Assembly (NCBI RefSeq): GCF_027922045.1
Contig: NZ_BSEX01000023.1
Span: forward strand, 1-64,000
DNA: 64,000 nt
Direction: 5' to 3'
Origin: Microbacterium terregens
Lineage (GTDB): Bacteria > Pseudomonadota > Alphaproteobacteria > Sphingomonadales > Sphingomonadaceae
The first letter of the stretch is position 1. Every line of letters begins with the position of its first letter. The notes beneath the pieces are model-generated. The model made no database searches and had not been told where the DNA came from. It saw nothing but the letters and a program-made list of their open reading frames with translations. Of this stretch, positions 46,101-55,471 are shown piece by piece. Position numbers and translations under genes: made by a program.

Positions 46101-48080
46101 ATGATCAAGGGACGTTGGGCAGCCGGTCGAGCCGCGACCGGTGCGGGCCTGCTGGCACTCGCGAGCGCGGCGCTGGCGGCGGGAGGACAGCCGCTGCCGC
46201 CGGCCGGCTTGGCGGCGCAGGCTGAGACGAAGGCCGCCGCGAAGCGTGCGCCGAGGCCGATCGAGGACTTCGCCGCCCTGCCGATGCTGCAATCGCCCGA
46301 GCTCTCCCCGAACGGGAATACCTATGCCGCGCGCGTGGCGCTCAACGGCACGCTCTACCTCGCCATCATCCCCGTGGACGGCGGGCCGCCGCGCTACGCG
46401 GGCCTGGGCGAGGCAGACCTGAACTGGTGGCGCTGGGTCAATGACGACTGGCTGGTGATCGGCATCGGTCGGACCAGTCCGGTCGGAGACGAGGACTGGT
46501 ACGTCACCCGCGCGGTGGCTGTGGGCGCCGATGGCCAGAAGGTGCAGGTCCTGGCAAAGGACAGCGCGGCACAGAACGGCGACGACATCCTCTGGGCTGC
46601 CAACGACGGTACGGCTCGGGTGCTGCTGGGCTACCAGACGTCCATCTACAGCAACGATCCCGGCTTTTGGCCGCGGGTCGACCTGTTCGACCTGGCCACG
46701 GGCAAGCGCACCCGCGTGATGGAGGGCCAGCCCGGCGTGATGGCCTGGTACGCCGACGGCAAGGGCGCGGTGCGCATGGGCATCGGCCGATCCGATGACG
46801 GGCGCCGCCGGCGGCTGCTGTACCGCGCGGGTGACCGGGGGCGCTTCCGGACGGTCGACCGCGACGATGACGGCTCCCTGACGGTCCCGGCGCTGTTCCT
46901 GGGCAACACCGGCAAGGCGGTGACGATCGCCGACGACGAAAAGGGGTTCAGCGCGCTCTACGAGCTGGACCTGGAGACGATGACCCGCGGCAAGCAGTTG
47001 ATGGCGACCGAGGGCTTCGACCTGGGTGGCGTGATCTCCGACAGCGGCGAATCGAGAGTGCTGGGCGTCGGCATCCGCACAGACCGGCCGCAGCAGCAGT
47101 GGATGGATCCGGAGATCGCCAAGCTGGCCAAGCAGCTGGGAGAACGAATCCGCGGCGCGCAGGTCCGGCTGGTGTCGTTCAGCCGCGACCAGTCGCGCGT
47201 GATCCTGCTGGCGAGCGGGTCCGACTCCCCGGGCGCCTATTTCCTCTACGACAAGGCGACGGACACACTCACCGACCTGGGCTTTACCAACCCCAAGATC
47301 GGGATGAAGCGGCTGCATCCGGTTCGCACGATCCGCTACAAGGCGCGTGACGGGCTGGAGATCGCGGCGGTGCTCACCACGCCCAAGGGCGCGGACCGCG
47401 ACCTGCCGCTGATCGTCCTGCCCCATGGCGGCCCCTTCGCACGTGACACCGAGGAATGGGACTGGTGGACGCAGTTCCTCGCCGATCGCGGCTATGCGGT
47501 GATCCAGCCCAACTACCGCGGCTCGTCCGGCTACGGCACGCCCTTCACCGAAAAGGGCGAAGGCCAATGGGGCCTGGCGATGCAGGACGACCTGAACGAT
47601 GCGGTGTCCGCGCTCGCCAAGCAGGGGATCGCCGATCGGAAGCGGGTGTGCATGGTGGGCGCATCCTATGGCGGCTACGCGGCCTTTCGCGCCGCCGAGC
47701 GCGATCCGACGCTCTATCGTTGCGCCGTTTCCTTTGCCGGCGTCTCCGACCTCAATGCGATGCGCCGCTACGACAGCCGCTTCCTCTATTCGGGCGCACG
47801 GCGCGATTGGCTGAAGCGGCAGGCACCGGACCTGGCGGCGGTATCGCCGATCAACAATCCGACGGGGTTCGGCACACCGCTGCTGGTGGTACATGGCGTC
47901 AAGGACCGGGTAGTGCCGGTGCGGCATTCGCGGACCCTGGTCCAGCGGCTGAAGCGCGCGGGCAAGCCCGTCGACTACATCGAGCAGCCGCTCGCCGACC
48001 ATCATTTCTCCCGCGAGCAGGACCGACTGGAGTTCCTGAAGGCGTTGGAGAGCTTCCTGGCCAAGCATAACCCGGCGTGA
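46101..48080 (+). CDS. S9-family prolyl-oligopeptidase-like peptidase
   Basis: The 659-residue protein has a signal peptide (about 1-27), a beta-propeller-like middle (about 55-380) and a C-terminal alpha/beta hydrolase. The nucleophile Ser522 is in GASYGGYA, the acid Asp in VHGVKDRVVP, and the His in LADHHFSREQ (His634 or His635). This is the dipeptidyl/acylaminoacyl peptidase branch, a secreted serine peptidase. GGGGGGAACG precedes ATG 46101. The next gene starts 69 bases later. Confidence 0.9.
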   Translation: MIKGRWAAGRAATGAGLLALASAALAAGGQPLPPAGLAAQAETKAAAKRAPRPIEDFAALPMLQSPELSPNGNTYAARVALNGTLYLAIIPVDGGPPRYAGLGEADLNWWRWVNDDWLVIGIGRTSPVGDEDWYVTRAVAVGADGQKVQVLAKDSAAQNGDDILWAANDGTARVLLGYQTSIYSNDPGFWPRVDLFDLATGKRTRVMEGQPGVMAWYADGKGAVRMGIGRSDDGRRRRLLYRAGDRGRFRTVDRDDDGSLTVPALFLGNTGKAVTIADDEKGFSALYELDLETMTRGKQLMATEGFDLGGVISDSGESRVLGVGIRTDRPQQQWMDPEIAKLAKQLGERIRGAQVRLVSFSRDQSRVILLASGSDSPGAYFLYDKATDTLTDLGFTNPKIGMKRLHPVRTIRYKARDGLEIAAVLTTPKGADRDLPLIVLPHGGPFARDTEEWDWWTQFLADRGYAVIQPNYRGSSGYGTPFTEKGEGQWGLAMQDDLNDAVSALAKQGIADRKRVCMVGASYGGYAAFRAAERDPTLYRCAVSFAGVSDLNAMRRYDSRFLYSGARRDWLKRQAPDLAAVSPINNPTGFGTPLLVVHGVKDRVVPVRHSRTLVQRLKRAGKPVDYIEQPLADHHFSREQDRLEFLKALESFLAKHNPA

Positions 48081-48116
48081 TGCGGGACGGCGTGGAAACC
48101 GCCGCGTCCCCGGTCG

Positions 48117-48147
48117 TTGTCCTCCCTGAGCCATTCAAGGAGGACAA
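48117..48147 (+). promoter_or_regulatory. Inverted repeat masking the ribosome-binding site of the PNPOx-fold gene
   Basis: TTGTCCTCC (48117-48125) pairs perfectly with GGAGGACAA (48139-48147) around a 13-nt loop. The right arm contains the Shine-Dalgarno AAGGAGG (48137-48143) and ends at the A of the first ATG. Folding would block translation. This could be an RNA thermometer or an anti-SD switch; it is inferred from sequence only. Confidence 0.5.
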
Positions 48148-48149
48148 TG

Positions 48150-48626
48150 ATGCCGGACAAGAGCCCGAAGGAAATCCGCGAGCAGATGTGGAAGGCGATG
48201 GCCGCCAGCCCCTATGTGATGCTGGGCACCACCACCGACCGCGAGCACTTCGAGCCGATGTACGCGGTGCTGGACGAGGACGCCGACAGCGAGTTCTGGT
48301 TCTACACGAAGAAGGACAATCGCGCAGCCGCCGGCGGCCCCGCGACCGTCCAGTTCGTATCCAAGAACCACGACCTCTATGCGTCGCTGCGCGGCACGCT
48401 GACGACCGAGAGCGACCCCGCGGTGATCGATCGCTATTGGAACAAGCAGGTCGAGGCCTGGTACGAGGGCGGCCGCCAGGATCCGAACCTGCTGATGCTG
48501 CGCTTCGACCTGGCCGATGCCGAGATCTGGGAAACCGATCACAGCATCACCGGCAAGCTCAAGATGCTGACGGGCAACACCATCTATGACGAGGAAGCCG
48601 GAAGCCACACGCGGGTTACGCTCTAG
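48150..48626 (+). CDS. PNPOx-fold general stress protein (GSP26-like)
   Basis: The 158-residue protein is of the pyridoxamine 5'-phosphate oxidase-like family, split-barrel FMN-binding fold. Recognisable are MAASPYVMLGTTTD..HFEPMYAVLDEDADSEFWFYTKKDNR, VQFVSKNHDLYASLRGTL and the WxxxVEAWYEGGRQDPNLLMLRF element. It resembles general stress protein 26, whose substrate is unknown. ATG 48150 was chosen for its 6-base spacing from AAGGAGG; ATG 48147 is only three bases away. An inverted repeat covers the ribosome-binding site. Confidence 0.85.
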   Translation: MPDKSPKEIREQMWKAMAASPYVMLGTTTDREHFEPMYAVLDEDADSEFWFYTKKDNRAAAGGPATVQFVSKNHDLYASLRGTLTTESDPAVIDRYWNKQVEAWYEGGRQDPNLLMLRFDLADAEIWETDHSITGKLKMLTGNTIYDEEAGSHTRVTL

Positions 48627-48627
48627 C

Positions 48628-49014
48628 TTGCGCGCCCGGCGTTTCGTCGGGCCCTCGCTCGCCCACCGCGTGCGGGTGGAGGCGCACGCCGTGTGGCTGG
48701 CGGTGCGTGATCCCCGCACGCCGCTCGCCGCACGGCTGCTGGGCTTGGTGGTCGCGGCCTATGCGCTGTCGCCGATCGACCTGGTGCCGGACTTCGTGCC
48801 GGTGCTGGGGCTGATCGACGACGCGCTGCTGATCCCTGCAGGTCTCTGGCTGATCGCGCGGATGGTGCCGGCGTCGCTGCTAGTCGAACACCGCGCCGCG
48901 GCAGAGGCGGCCTCTCGCCGCCCGGTCTCTTGGGCCGGCCTGGCGATGGTGGTGATTCTGTGGGCGGTGCTCGCCTGGACGGCGTGGCACTGGGCCAGAA
49001 CTGCCTGGGACTGA
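48628..49014 (+). CDS. DUF1232 (YkvA) family membrane protein
   Basis: The 128-residue protein has the DUF1232 core RDPRTPLAARLLGLVVAAYALSPIDLVPDFVPVLGLIDDALLIPAGLWL (about residues 26-74), with the invariant YALSPIDLIPDFIP-type motif, and a C-terminal TM helix (about 102-124). Function unknown. TTG 48628 matches the length of homologous N-termini and leaves the upstream stop clear; ATG 48586 is possible but overlaps the PNPOx gene by 41 bases. Confidence 0.75.
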   Translation: MRARRFVGPSLAHRVRVEAHAVWLAVRDPRTPLAARLLGLVVAAYALSPIDLVPDFVPVLGLIDDALLIPAGLWLIARMVPASLLVEHRAAAEAASRRPVSWAGLAMVVILWAVLAWTAWHWARTAWD

Positions 49015-49021
49015 AAGCTCG

Positions 49022-49039
49022 CGGCGGCTTCAGCCGCCG
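49022..49039. terminator. Hairpin between convergent genes
   Basis: CGGCGGCT/AGCCGCCG forms a tight stem between the DUF1232 stop and the phaZ stop. It could act for both strands. There is no T tract. Confidence 0.35.
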
Positions 49040-50262
49040 TGCTGCGCGATCCAGCCCTCCAGCACCGGCGCGATGCGGTTGCGCCACTTCGAGCCGTGGA
49101 AGATGCCGTAATGGCCGACACCCTCGGCCAGGTGATACTGCTTCATCTCCTCGGGAAGCGCCTTTGCGAGCGTGAGCGCCGCCCGGGTCTGCCCCAGGCC
49201 GGAGATGTCGTCGCGTTCCCCTTCGATCGCGAGCAGCGCGGTGTCCGTGATGGATGCCGGATCCACCGGGCGGCCGCGGTGCGTCATCGTGCCGTTCGGC
49301 AGCGCGTGGGTCTGGAACACCAGCTCGATCGTCTGGAGGTAGAACTCCGCCGTCATGTCGCAGACCGAGCGATACTCGTCGTAGAAATCCTTGGTCGCGG
49401 ATGCGCTGTCGCCGTCGCCCTCGACCAGATGTTTGAACATCTCCCAGTGGGAGATCATGTGGTTGCCGAGGTTCATGCTCATGAAGCCGGCGAGCTGGAG
49501 AAAGCCCGGGTACACCCGGCGGCCGGCGCCCGGATAGGTCATCGGCACGGTCGCGATGACGTTCTGTTCGAACCAGGCGTGCGGGCGCTCGGTTGCGAGC
49601 GTGTTCACGGCGGTCGGCGCTTCGCGCGTGTCGATCGGGCCGCCCATCATGCTGAGCGTATAGGGGCGGTTCGGATGGCGATCGCGGTTCATCGCTGCGG
49701 TCGCGGCATAGGCCGGGACGGACGGCTGGCACACCGCCAGCACATGCGCGCGGGGATCCCCCTCGGCTCCGATCGCAGCCAGGAAATCGGTCAGGTAGTC
49801 GATATAGTCGTCGAGGTCGAAGCGGCCGTCCGACAGCGGCACCAGCTTCGCATCGCGCCAGTCGGTGATGTAGACGTCGGCCGAGACCAGCATCCGCCGC
49901 ACCGTGTCGCGCAGCAACGTCGCGTAATGGCCCGACATCGGCGCCACGATCAGCAGCTTGGGTCCACCGGTCACCCCCTCGCGCACGAAATGCTTGAGCT
50001 GGCCGAAGGGCTTCCGCAGCACGATCTCTTCACGGACCGCGACCTCGCGGCCGTCGACCACCGTCTGGGTGATGCCGAAGGCCGGCTTGCCGCGCGGGGC
50101 AGCCGCATGCGCGAAGACTTCCAAAGCAGACGCAAGCACCGGCCCGCCGCCGAAATAGGAAAACGGGTTCGCCGGGTTCTGGAGCAGGCCCGCGCCGAAG
50201 TTCGCCATGGCGCTGGCACCGGCCAGCATCGATCGTTGAAATTCGTAAGCGTCGTACAACAT
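49030..50262 (-). CDS. phaZ: Intracellular polyhydroxybutyrate depolymerase
   Basis: Cytosolic enzyme that mobilises stored polyhydroxyalkanoate granules. The 410-residue protein is of the TIGR01849 type: MLYDAYEFQRSMLAGASAMA at the N-terminus, the lipase-box-like CQPSVPA with Cys in place of Ser, and the C-terminal VGHYGIFHGSKWRNRIAPVLEGWI with the catalytic His. The Cys-type box is characteristic of the family, not a defect. ATG 50262 is the only start that preserves the family N-terminus. Points to PHB storage in this organism. Confidence 0.92.
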   Translation of the reverse strand: MLYDAYEFQRSMLAGASAMANFGAGLLQNPANPFSYFGGGPVLASALEVFAHAAAPRGKPAFGITQTVVDGREVAVREEIVLRKPFGQLKHFVREGVTGGPKLLIVAPMSGHYATLLRDTVRRMLVSADVYITDWRDAKLVPLSDGRFDLDDYIDYLTDFLAAIGAEGDPRAHVLAVCQPSVPAYAATAAMNRDRHPNRPYTLSMMGGPIDTREAPTAVNTLATERPHAWFEQNVIATVPMTYPGAGRRVYPGFLQLAGFMSMNLGNHMISHWEMFKHLVEGDGDSASATKDFYDEYRSVCDMTAEFYLQTIELVFQTHALPNGTMTHRGRPVDPASITDTALLAIEGERDDISGLGQTRAALTLAKALPEEMKQYHLAEGVGHYGIFHGSKWRNRIAPVLEGWIAQHGG

Positions 50263-50421
50263 CAAGAAACCGTCCTTCGCCAGCGCGCCCGCGCAGGACG
50301 GCACTTTGTTCCACGATATAAGCCACTTCGAAGCGGCTGCAATCATCGGGCACTCGTCAACCGGAACGCACGCCGTCGCGCAGAGGTTTCGCCCGGCGGC
50401 GGTTCGCGCTAGTCGGGCGGC

Positions 50422-52215
50422 ATGGCACTCCGTTCCTCGCAGCGCGCCGCATCGGCCGAACCGACCACGCGCATGTTGCCCGCCCTCAAGCTCGTGTGGA
50501 GCTTCACCATCCGCTACAAGCTGCAGCTTGCCGCGGCGCTGGTGTCGCTGCTGATCGCTGCGATGGCGACGCTGTGGATCCCGCGCACCTTCCAGAAAGT
50601 GGTCGACAACGGCTTTGCCGCCGGAGCCGATCCGTCGCAGATCGGCGGTTACTTCGAAGGGCTGCTGTTCGTCGTCGTTGCGCTGGCATTCGCGACCGCC
50701 GGCCGCTTCTACTTCGTGTCGTGGCTGGGCGAGCGGACCGTCGCCGACATGCGCGCGGCGGTCCATCGCAACCTGCTGCGCATGCCGCCGCGCTGGTTCG
50801 AGGAGAACCGACCGTCCGAGATCGCGTCGCGCCTGACCGCCGACACCGCCATCGTCGAGCAGATCGTCGGCACCACCGTCTCGACCGCGCTGCGCAACCT
50901 GCTGATCGGCATCGGCGGCGTGATCTACCTGTTCGCGCTGGCACCCAAGTTGGCCGCCTATCTCATTATCGGCATTCCGCTGGTGGTGACGCCGATCATC
51001 TGGATGGGCTCGCGGGTGCGCAAGCTGTCGCGCTCCAGCCAGGACCGGATCGCCGATATCGGCGCGATCGCGTCCGAGACGCTGGGCGCGATGAAGATCG
51101 TGCAGGCGTTCGGGCAGGAGAAGCGCGAGGCGGAGCGCTTCCAGTCGGCGGTGGAGGCGGGCTTCGGCGTGGCGCGCCGCCGTTTCGGCACCCGCGCGAT
51201 CATGACCGCGATGGTGATCGGGCTGTTGTTCGGTGCGATCACGCTGATCCTGTGGGATGCCGTCAGCGACGTCGCCTCGGGCCGCACGACCGGCGGCGCG
51301 CTGACCGCCTTCGTCATCACCGCGGCGCTGGTGACCGGTTCGTTCGGCGCGCTGACGGAGGTCTATGGCGACCTGCTGCGCGCCTCGGGCGCTGCCGGCC
51401 GCCTCGCCGAGTTGCTCGCCCAGGAGCCCGAGATCCGTGCCCCGGCCGATCCGGTGGCGCTGCCGCAGCCGCCACAGGGCGCGTTGGCCTTCGCGAACGT
51501 CGCGTTCCGCTACCCCACCCGTCCGGACGTGGCGGCACTCACGAACTTCTCGCTCGAGGTCGCGCCCGGGGAGACGGTGGCGGTGGTCGGGCCGTCCGGT
51601 GCCGGCAAGTCGACGCTGTTCCAGCTGCTCCAGCGCTTCTACGATCCGGCGAGCGGCGCGGTGTCGGTCGACGGGGTGAACGTGCGCGATGCCGATCCGG
51701 CAGAAGTGCGCGCGCGCATCGCCATGGTGCCGCAGGAGACGGTGATCTTCGGTGCCTCGGCGCGCGACAATCTGCGCTACGGCCGCTGGGACGCGAGCGA
51801 CGAGGCGATCTGGGCAGCGGCGGATGCGGCCAACGCCAGCGAGTTCCTCCGCGCGCTGCCGGAAGGGCTCGACACCTTCCTGGGCGAAGGCGGCGCACGC
51901 CTGTCCGGCGGTCAGCGCCAGCGGATCGCGATCGCCCGCGCGCTTTTGCGTGACAGTCCGATCCTGCTGCTCGACGAGGCCACTTCCGCGCTCGATGCCG
52001 AGAGCGAACGTCTGGTGCAGGACGCGCTGGAGCGGCTGATGACCGGTCGCACCACGCTGGTGATCGCCCACCGCCTGGCCACGGTACGGGCCGCGGGCCG
52101 CATCATTGTCATGGACGAAGGGCGGATCGTCGAGAGCGGGACCCATGGCGAACTGATCGCCCGCGGCGGCCTCTACGCGCGCCTCGCGGCGTTGCAGTTC
52201 AACCAGGCCGTCTGA
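50422..52215 (+). CDS. ABC transporter, fused permease/ATPase (MsbA-like exporter)
   Basis: The 597-residue half-transporter has a six-helix type IV transmembrane domain (about 30-310) and an ATPase domain (about 350-590). The ATPase domain has Walker A GPSGAGKST, Q-loop VPQETVIFG, signature LSGGQRQRIAIARA, Walker B ILLLDEATSAL and the H-loop AHRLATV. It works as a homodimer exporter; lipids or drugs are typical substrates of this branch. The start ATG 50422 is 159 bases from the divergent phaZ start. A hairpin follows its stop. Confidence 0.93.
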   Translation: MALRSSQRAASAEPTTRMLPALKLVWSFTIRYKLQLAAALVSLLIAAMATLWIPRTFQKVVDNGFAAGADPSQIGGYFEGLLFVVVALAFATAGRFYFVSWLGERTVADMRAAVHRNLLRMPPRWFEENRPSEIASRLTADTAIVEQIVGTTVSTALRNLLIGIGGVIYLFALAPKLAAYLIIGIPLVVTPIIWMGSRVRKLSRSSQDRIADIGAIASETLGAMKIVQAFGQEKREAERFQSAVEAGFGVARRRFGTRAIMTAMVIGLLFGAITLILWDAVSDVASGRTTGGALTAFVITAALVTGSFGALTEVYGDLLRASGAAGRLAELLAQEPEIRAPADPVALPQPPQGALAFANVAFRYPTRPDVAALTNFSLEVAPGETVAVVGPSGAGKSTLFQLLQRFYDPASGAVSVDGVNVRDADPAEVRARIAMVPQETVIFGASARDNLRYGRWDASDEAIWAAADAANASEFLRALPEGLDTFLGEGGARLSGGQRQRIAIARALLRDSPILLLDEATSALDAESERLVQDALERLMTGRTTLVIAHRLATVRAAGRIIVMDEGRIVESGTHGELIARGGLYARLAALQFNQAV

Positions 52216-52230
52216 AGGACCCACTAGTAC

Positions 52231-52251
52231 CGTAGAAGCGAATAGCGCTTC
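52231..52251 (+). terminator. Hairpin after the ABC transporter gene
   Basis: GAAGCG (52235-52240) pairs with CGCTTC (52246-52251) around AATAG, 20 bases past the stop. It is a weak terminator candidate. Confidence 0.4.
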
Positions 52252-52302
52252 CTCTACCGGGTCACCGCGTTACCTTCCGCTCGGGACTTTCGGGAGGGTA
52301 TG

Positions 52303-52560
52303 ATGCGGACGATGATTCTTGCGGTTCTTCTTGGCGCGCTGGGCGGAGGCACCGCGCTCGCGCAGGGGAACGACAAAGGCGCGGCGGTGGATCAGCCGGG
52401 AGCGGAGGCTTCTGAGAAGAAGATCTGCCGGCGAATGCAGGTCACCGGCAGCATCCTGGCGGGAAAACGCGTCTGCCATACCAAGGCCGAATGGGCCGAG
52501 ATCGACAGGGCTAACCAGGACGCGCTGGAGCAGGCTCGTCGGTCGCGCGGCACCCGCTAA
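52303..52560 (+). CDS. Small secreted protein of unknown function
   Basis: The 85-residue protein has a signal peptide (about 1-20, ending ALA-QG). The mature peptide contains KKICRRMQVTGSILAGKRVCHTKAEWAEI, a Cys pair with a conserved spacing common in short sphingomonad periplasmic proteins. ATG 52303 has GGGAGGG four bases upstream; ATG 52300 is adjacent to it. No function is known. A terminator-like hairpin follows. Confidence 0.75.
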   Translation: MRTMILAVLLGALGGGTALAQGNDKGAAVDQPGAEASEKKICRRMQVTGSILAGKRVCHTKAEWAEIDRANQDALEQARRSRGTR

Positions 52561-52575
52561 CGGCACAGAGACCCG

Positions 52576-52601
52576 GCCCCTGCCGTCTCGCCGGCAGGGG
52601 C
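52576..52601 (+). terminator. GC-rich hairpin between convergent small secreted-protein genes
   Basis: Ten-bp arms GCCCCTGCCG (52576-52585) and CGGCAGGGGC (52592-52601) around six bases, 15 bases after the stop. There is no T tract, but the stem is perfect and sits between convergent genes. Confidence 0.6.
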
Positions 52602-52634
52602 GCCAGGGCTGTCCAAGGCCGTACGGCTAGCGAC

Positions 52635-53153
52635 CTATTGCGGGGGCTTGGCGGGCGCGCAGCGGACGCGGCGTAGCGCATAGCTCGCGAACGGCTGCTC
52701 GCCGCCCTTCGCGTCGCGCGCGATGATGGTCCATCCGAGCTGCTCGCCGGCCGGGCGCCAGCGGTTGACGAATTCCGCGTCGGAATAGCGGTAGCTGATG
52801 TCGAAGCCGCCGGGCTGGACAGAGCCCTTGCCGCTCGCCGTCATGCTGCCGCCGAAGCTGTCGGACCAGAAACCGATCACCTCGCCAGCCCCTTTGCCGC
52901 CGCCGAACACCAGATGCGCGGCATAGCGGTCAGAAGGATCGGCGACCGCAACGCTGCTCGCATCGAGGGCCAGCATCGCGCCGAGCGCTACCGGGCGAGC
53001 CTCGACGGCGATGGTAACCGGCTTGCCCATCACCTCGCCCCTGCCCGTCCAGCAGCCCTCCAGCTGTCGCACCGCCTCGGGAGCACGCGCAGGCTCCTCG
53101 GCGGCGGCCGTAGACGCCATCAGTACGGCCACGGCTACCAGCATCCGCTTCAT
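52635..53153 (-). CDS. Secreted protein of unknown function
   Basis: The 172-residue protein has a signal peptide (MKRMLVAVAVLMASTAAAEE). The mature domain with LEGCWTGRGEVMGKPVTIAVEARPVALGAMLALDAS...SYRYSDAEFVNRW looks like a lipocalin/DUF1579-like beta-barrel, a fold often seen in small periplasmic proteins. ATG 53153 has GGGGGG upstream; a longer frame to 53177 is less likely. Function not known. Confidence 0.75.
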   Translation of the reverse strand: MKRMLVAVAVLMASTAAAEEPARAPEAVRQLEGCWTGRGEVMGKPVTIAVEARPVALGAMLALDASSVAVADPSDRYAAHLVFGGGKGAGEVIGFWSDSFGGSMTASGKGSVQPGGFDISYRYSDAEFVNRWRPAGEQLGWTIIARDAKGGEQPFASYALRRVRCAPAKPPQ

Positions 53154-53212
53154 CAACACCCCCCATGTCCCCGCCACCGGGTGTGGCGGGAAGCGGGGGC
53201 GCGGGCAAGAGG

Positions 53213-55471
53213 CTAGCGCTTGCGTCCCTGGTGGCGGATGTTGCCCGGGCGTCCGCGGCGCTTCAGCACCCTCGGCGGCCGGCGGCCCGGCTCTCGATCG
53301 CCGCGACTGCTGTCTTCAGGCGCTCCGCCAGCGGATCCCTTGCCGTCGACCAGCTCGAAGCGCAGCGCGCCGGACACCGGGTTTGCCTCGACCAGTCGAA
53401 GGGGCAGGCGCTGGCCGAGGGTGAATTCCTCACCGCTGTGGTCGCCGACCAGCCGCTGGCCCTTCTCATCGTAGCGGAAATATTCGCGGCCGAGGTCGCG
53501 GGCCGGCACCAGCCCGTCGCCGCCGATGCCGTCCACCGTCGCAAAGAAGCCGAAGCTCTGCACGCCGGTGATGCGTGCCTCCATGACGCTGCCAACATGC
53601 TCGGACAGATAGGCGGCGACGTAGCGATCCACCGTTTCGCGCTCCGCCTCCATCGCGCGGCGTTCCAACGCGCTGATGACTTCGCCGGTGCGCTCCATCG
53701 TCGCCATGTCCTCGGCGACGCCGCCCGGACCAAGGCCATAGGAGGCGACCAGGCCGCGATGCACCACCAGGTCGGCATAGCGGCGGATCGGCGAAGTGAA
53801 GTGCGCGTAGCTGCCGAGCGACAGGCCGAAGTGGCCGTGGTTCGCCGGCCCGTAATAAGCCTGGGTCTGCGAGCGCAGCACCTGCTCCATCACCTGCGGG
53901 CGAAACGCCGCCTCCCCCACCTTGTCGAGGATGCGGTTGAAGGTGGCGGGCTTGATCACCTGCCCGAGGGCAAAGGGGATCTCGAAGGTCTCGAGATAGT
54001 CCTTGAGCGCGACCAGCTTCTCGCGGCTCGGCGGCTCGTGGATGCGGTACATGACCGGCGCCTTCTTCGCCTCGAGCGCCTTTGCGGCGGCGACGTTGGC
54101 CGCGATCATATAGTCCTCGATCAGCTTATGCGCGTCGAGCCGCTCGCGCGGGGCGACCGAGAGGATGCGCCCCTTCTCGTCGAGCACGATCCGCCGCTCG
54201 GGCAGGTCGAGGTCGAGCGGCTCGCGGGCTTCGCGCGCCTTGTAGAGCGCGCGCCAGCAGTCCCAGAGCGGGCGAAGCGCGGTGTCGACCAGCTCCGGCG
54301 CCACCTTGTCACCGGTGCCGTCGATCGCCGCCTGCGCGTCCTCGTAGGCGATGTTCGCCGCGACGCGGATCACCGCCCGGGTGAAGCGCCAGCCCTTGAG
54401 CTTGCCGTCCTTTGCGACCTGCAGGTGGCAGGCGAGCGCGGCGCGATCCACACCCTCCTTCAACGAACAGACGTCGGCCGACAGCGTCTCCGGCAGCATC
54501 GGCACGACGCGATCAGGGAAATAGACGCTGTTACCGCGCTTGCGCGCCTCGCGGTCGAGCGCGCCGCCCGGGCGCACGTAGAAGCTCACGTCGGCAATCG
54601 CGACGATCGCCTTCCAGCCGTCGGGATTCGAGGGATCGTCATCGGGCGCGGCCCAGACGGCATCGTCATGATCGCGCGCGTCGGCAGGGTCGATGGCGAC
54701 GATCGGCAGGTCGCGCAGGTCCTCCCGGTCGTTGCCCAGCGGCGCCTTGGCGATGCGCTCCGCCTCCTCGATCACCTCGGCACCGAACACGTCGGGGATC
54801 GAGTGCTTGTGGATCGCGATCAGCGAGAAGCTGCGCGCCTCGAACGGATCGCCCAGCCGCTGCGTGACGCGCGCGGTGATCCGCGGCGGACGGCCCGCCT
54901 TTTCAGCGAGAACCAGGTCGCCCGGACTTGCGTCCCCGGCATCCGACACCATGAAGTCGCGGCGCTCCTTCTTCTCCACGCCCTGGAGCCACAGCTTGCC
55001 GCCCTCTTCGTGGAGGACGCCCAGCATCAGTTCCTCGCCGCGCGCGAGCGTCTTCATCGGATGCGCGATCCAGCCGGAGCCCGCCTCCTCGGTGCGTGCG
55101 AGCACGCGGTCGCCGACGCCGAGCGCCGAGCGCTTGCCCTTCTCCCGGATGCGCAACCGCGGCGGGGGCGTCTCCGCCTCCCAGCGCTCGGGCACGGCCC
55201 AGACGCTGCCGCCGTCGTCGACATCGGCCACCCGCAGCACCGTGACCTTCGGAAGCCCCCCCATCTTGTGAAAGGCACGACCGGGGGCGCTGTCGATCAG
55301 CCCCTCGTCCGCCATGTCCTTCAGAAGCGCCTTGAGCGTAATCTTCTGCTGGGCCGAGAGGCCGAAGGCGCGCGCGATCTCGCGCTTGCCGGCCGGCGTG
55401 TCCGACGTGGTGATGAAATCGAGGATCTGCTCGCGCGTCGGAAGGCCGGGGGCGATTTGTTTCTTTGCCAT
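53213..55471 (-). CDS. rnr: Ribonuclease R
   Basis: Processive 3'-to-5' exoribonuclease that degrades structured RNA, rRNA and tmRNA-tagged messages. The 752-residue protein has an N-terminal winged-helix/cold-shock region, the RNB catalytic domain with IDPADARDHDDAVWA (the Asp metal ligands), SPIRRYADLVVHRGL and a C-terminal S1 domain followed by a basic tail. The length fits RNase R rather than RNase II. ATG 55471 was chosen; the annotated frame reaches 55480 through a TTG that is unlikely to be used. Confidence 0.94.
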   Translation of the reverse strand: MAKKQIAPGLPTREQILDFITTSDTPAGKREIARAFGLSAQQKITLKALLKDMADEGLIDSAPGRAFHKMGGLPKVTVLRVADVDDGGSVWAVPERWEAETPPPRLRIREKGKRSALGVGDRVLARTEEAGSGWIAHPMKTLARGEELMLGVLHEEGGKLWLQGVEKKERRDFMVSDAGDASPGDLVLAEKAGRPPRITARVTQRLGDPFEARSFSLIAIHKHSIPDVFGAEVIEEAERIAKAPLGNDREDLRDLPIVAIDPADARDHDDAVWAAPDDDPSNPDGWKAIVAIADVSFYVRPGGALDREARKRGNSVYFPDRVVPMLPETLSADVCSLKEGVDRAALACHLQVAKDGKLKGWRFTRAVIRVAANIAYEDAQAAIDGTGDKVAPELVDTALRPLWDCWRALYKAREAREPLDLDLPERRIVLDEKGRILSVAPRERLDAHKLIEDYMIAANVAAAKALEAKKAPVMYRIHEPPSREKLVALKDYLETFEIPFALGQVIKPATFNRILDKVGEAAFRPQVMEQVLRSQTQAYYGPANHGHFGLSLGSYAHFTSPIRRYADLVVHRGLVASYGLGPGGVAEDMATMERTGEVISALERRAMEAERETVDRYVAAYLSEHVGSVMEARITGVQSFGFFATVDGIGGDGLVPARDLGREYFRYDEKGQRLVGDHSGEEFTLGQRLPLRLVEANPVSGALRFELVDGKGSAGGAPEDSSRGDREPGRRPPRVLKRRGRPGNIRHQGRKR

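Noticed and set aside
49039..50412. 457-codon plus-strand frame opposite phaZ
   Set aside because: Antisense shadow; the PHB depolymerase on the minus strand is intact and full length.
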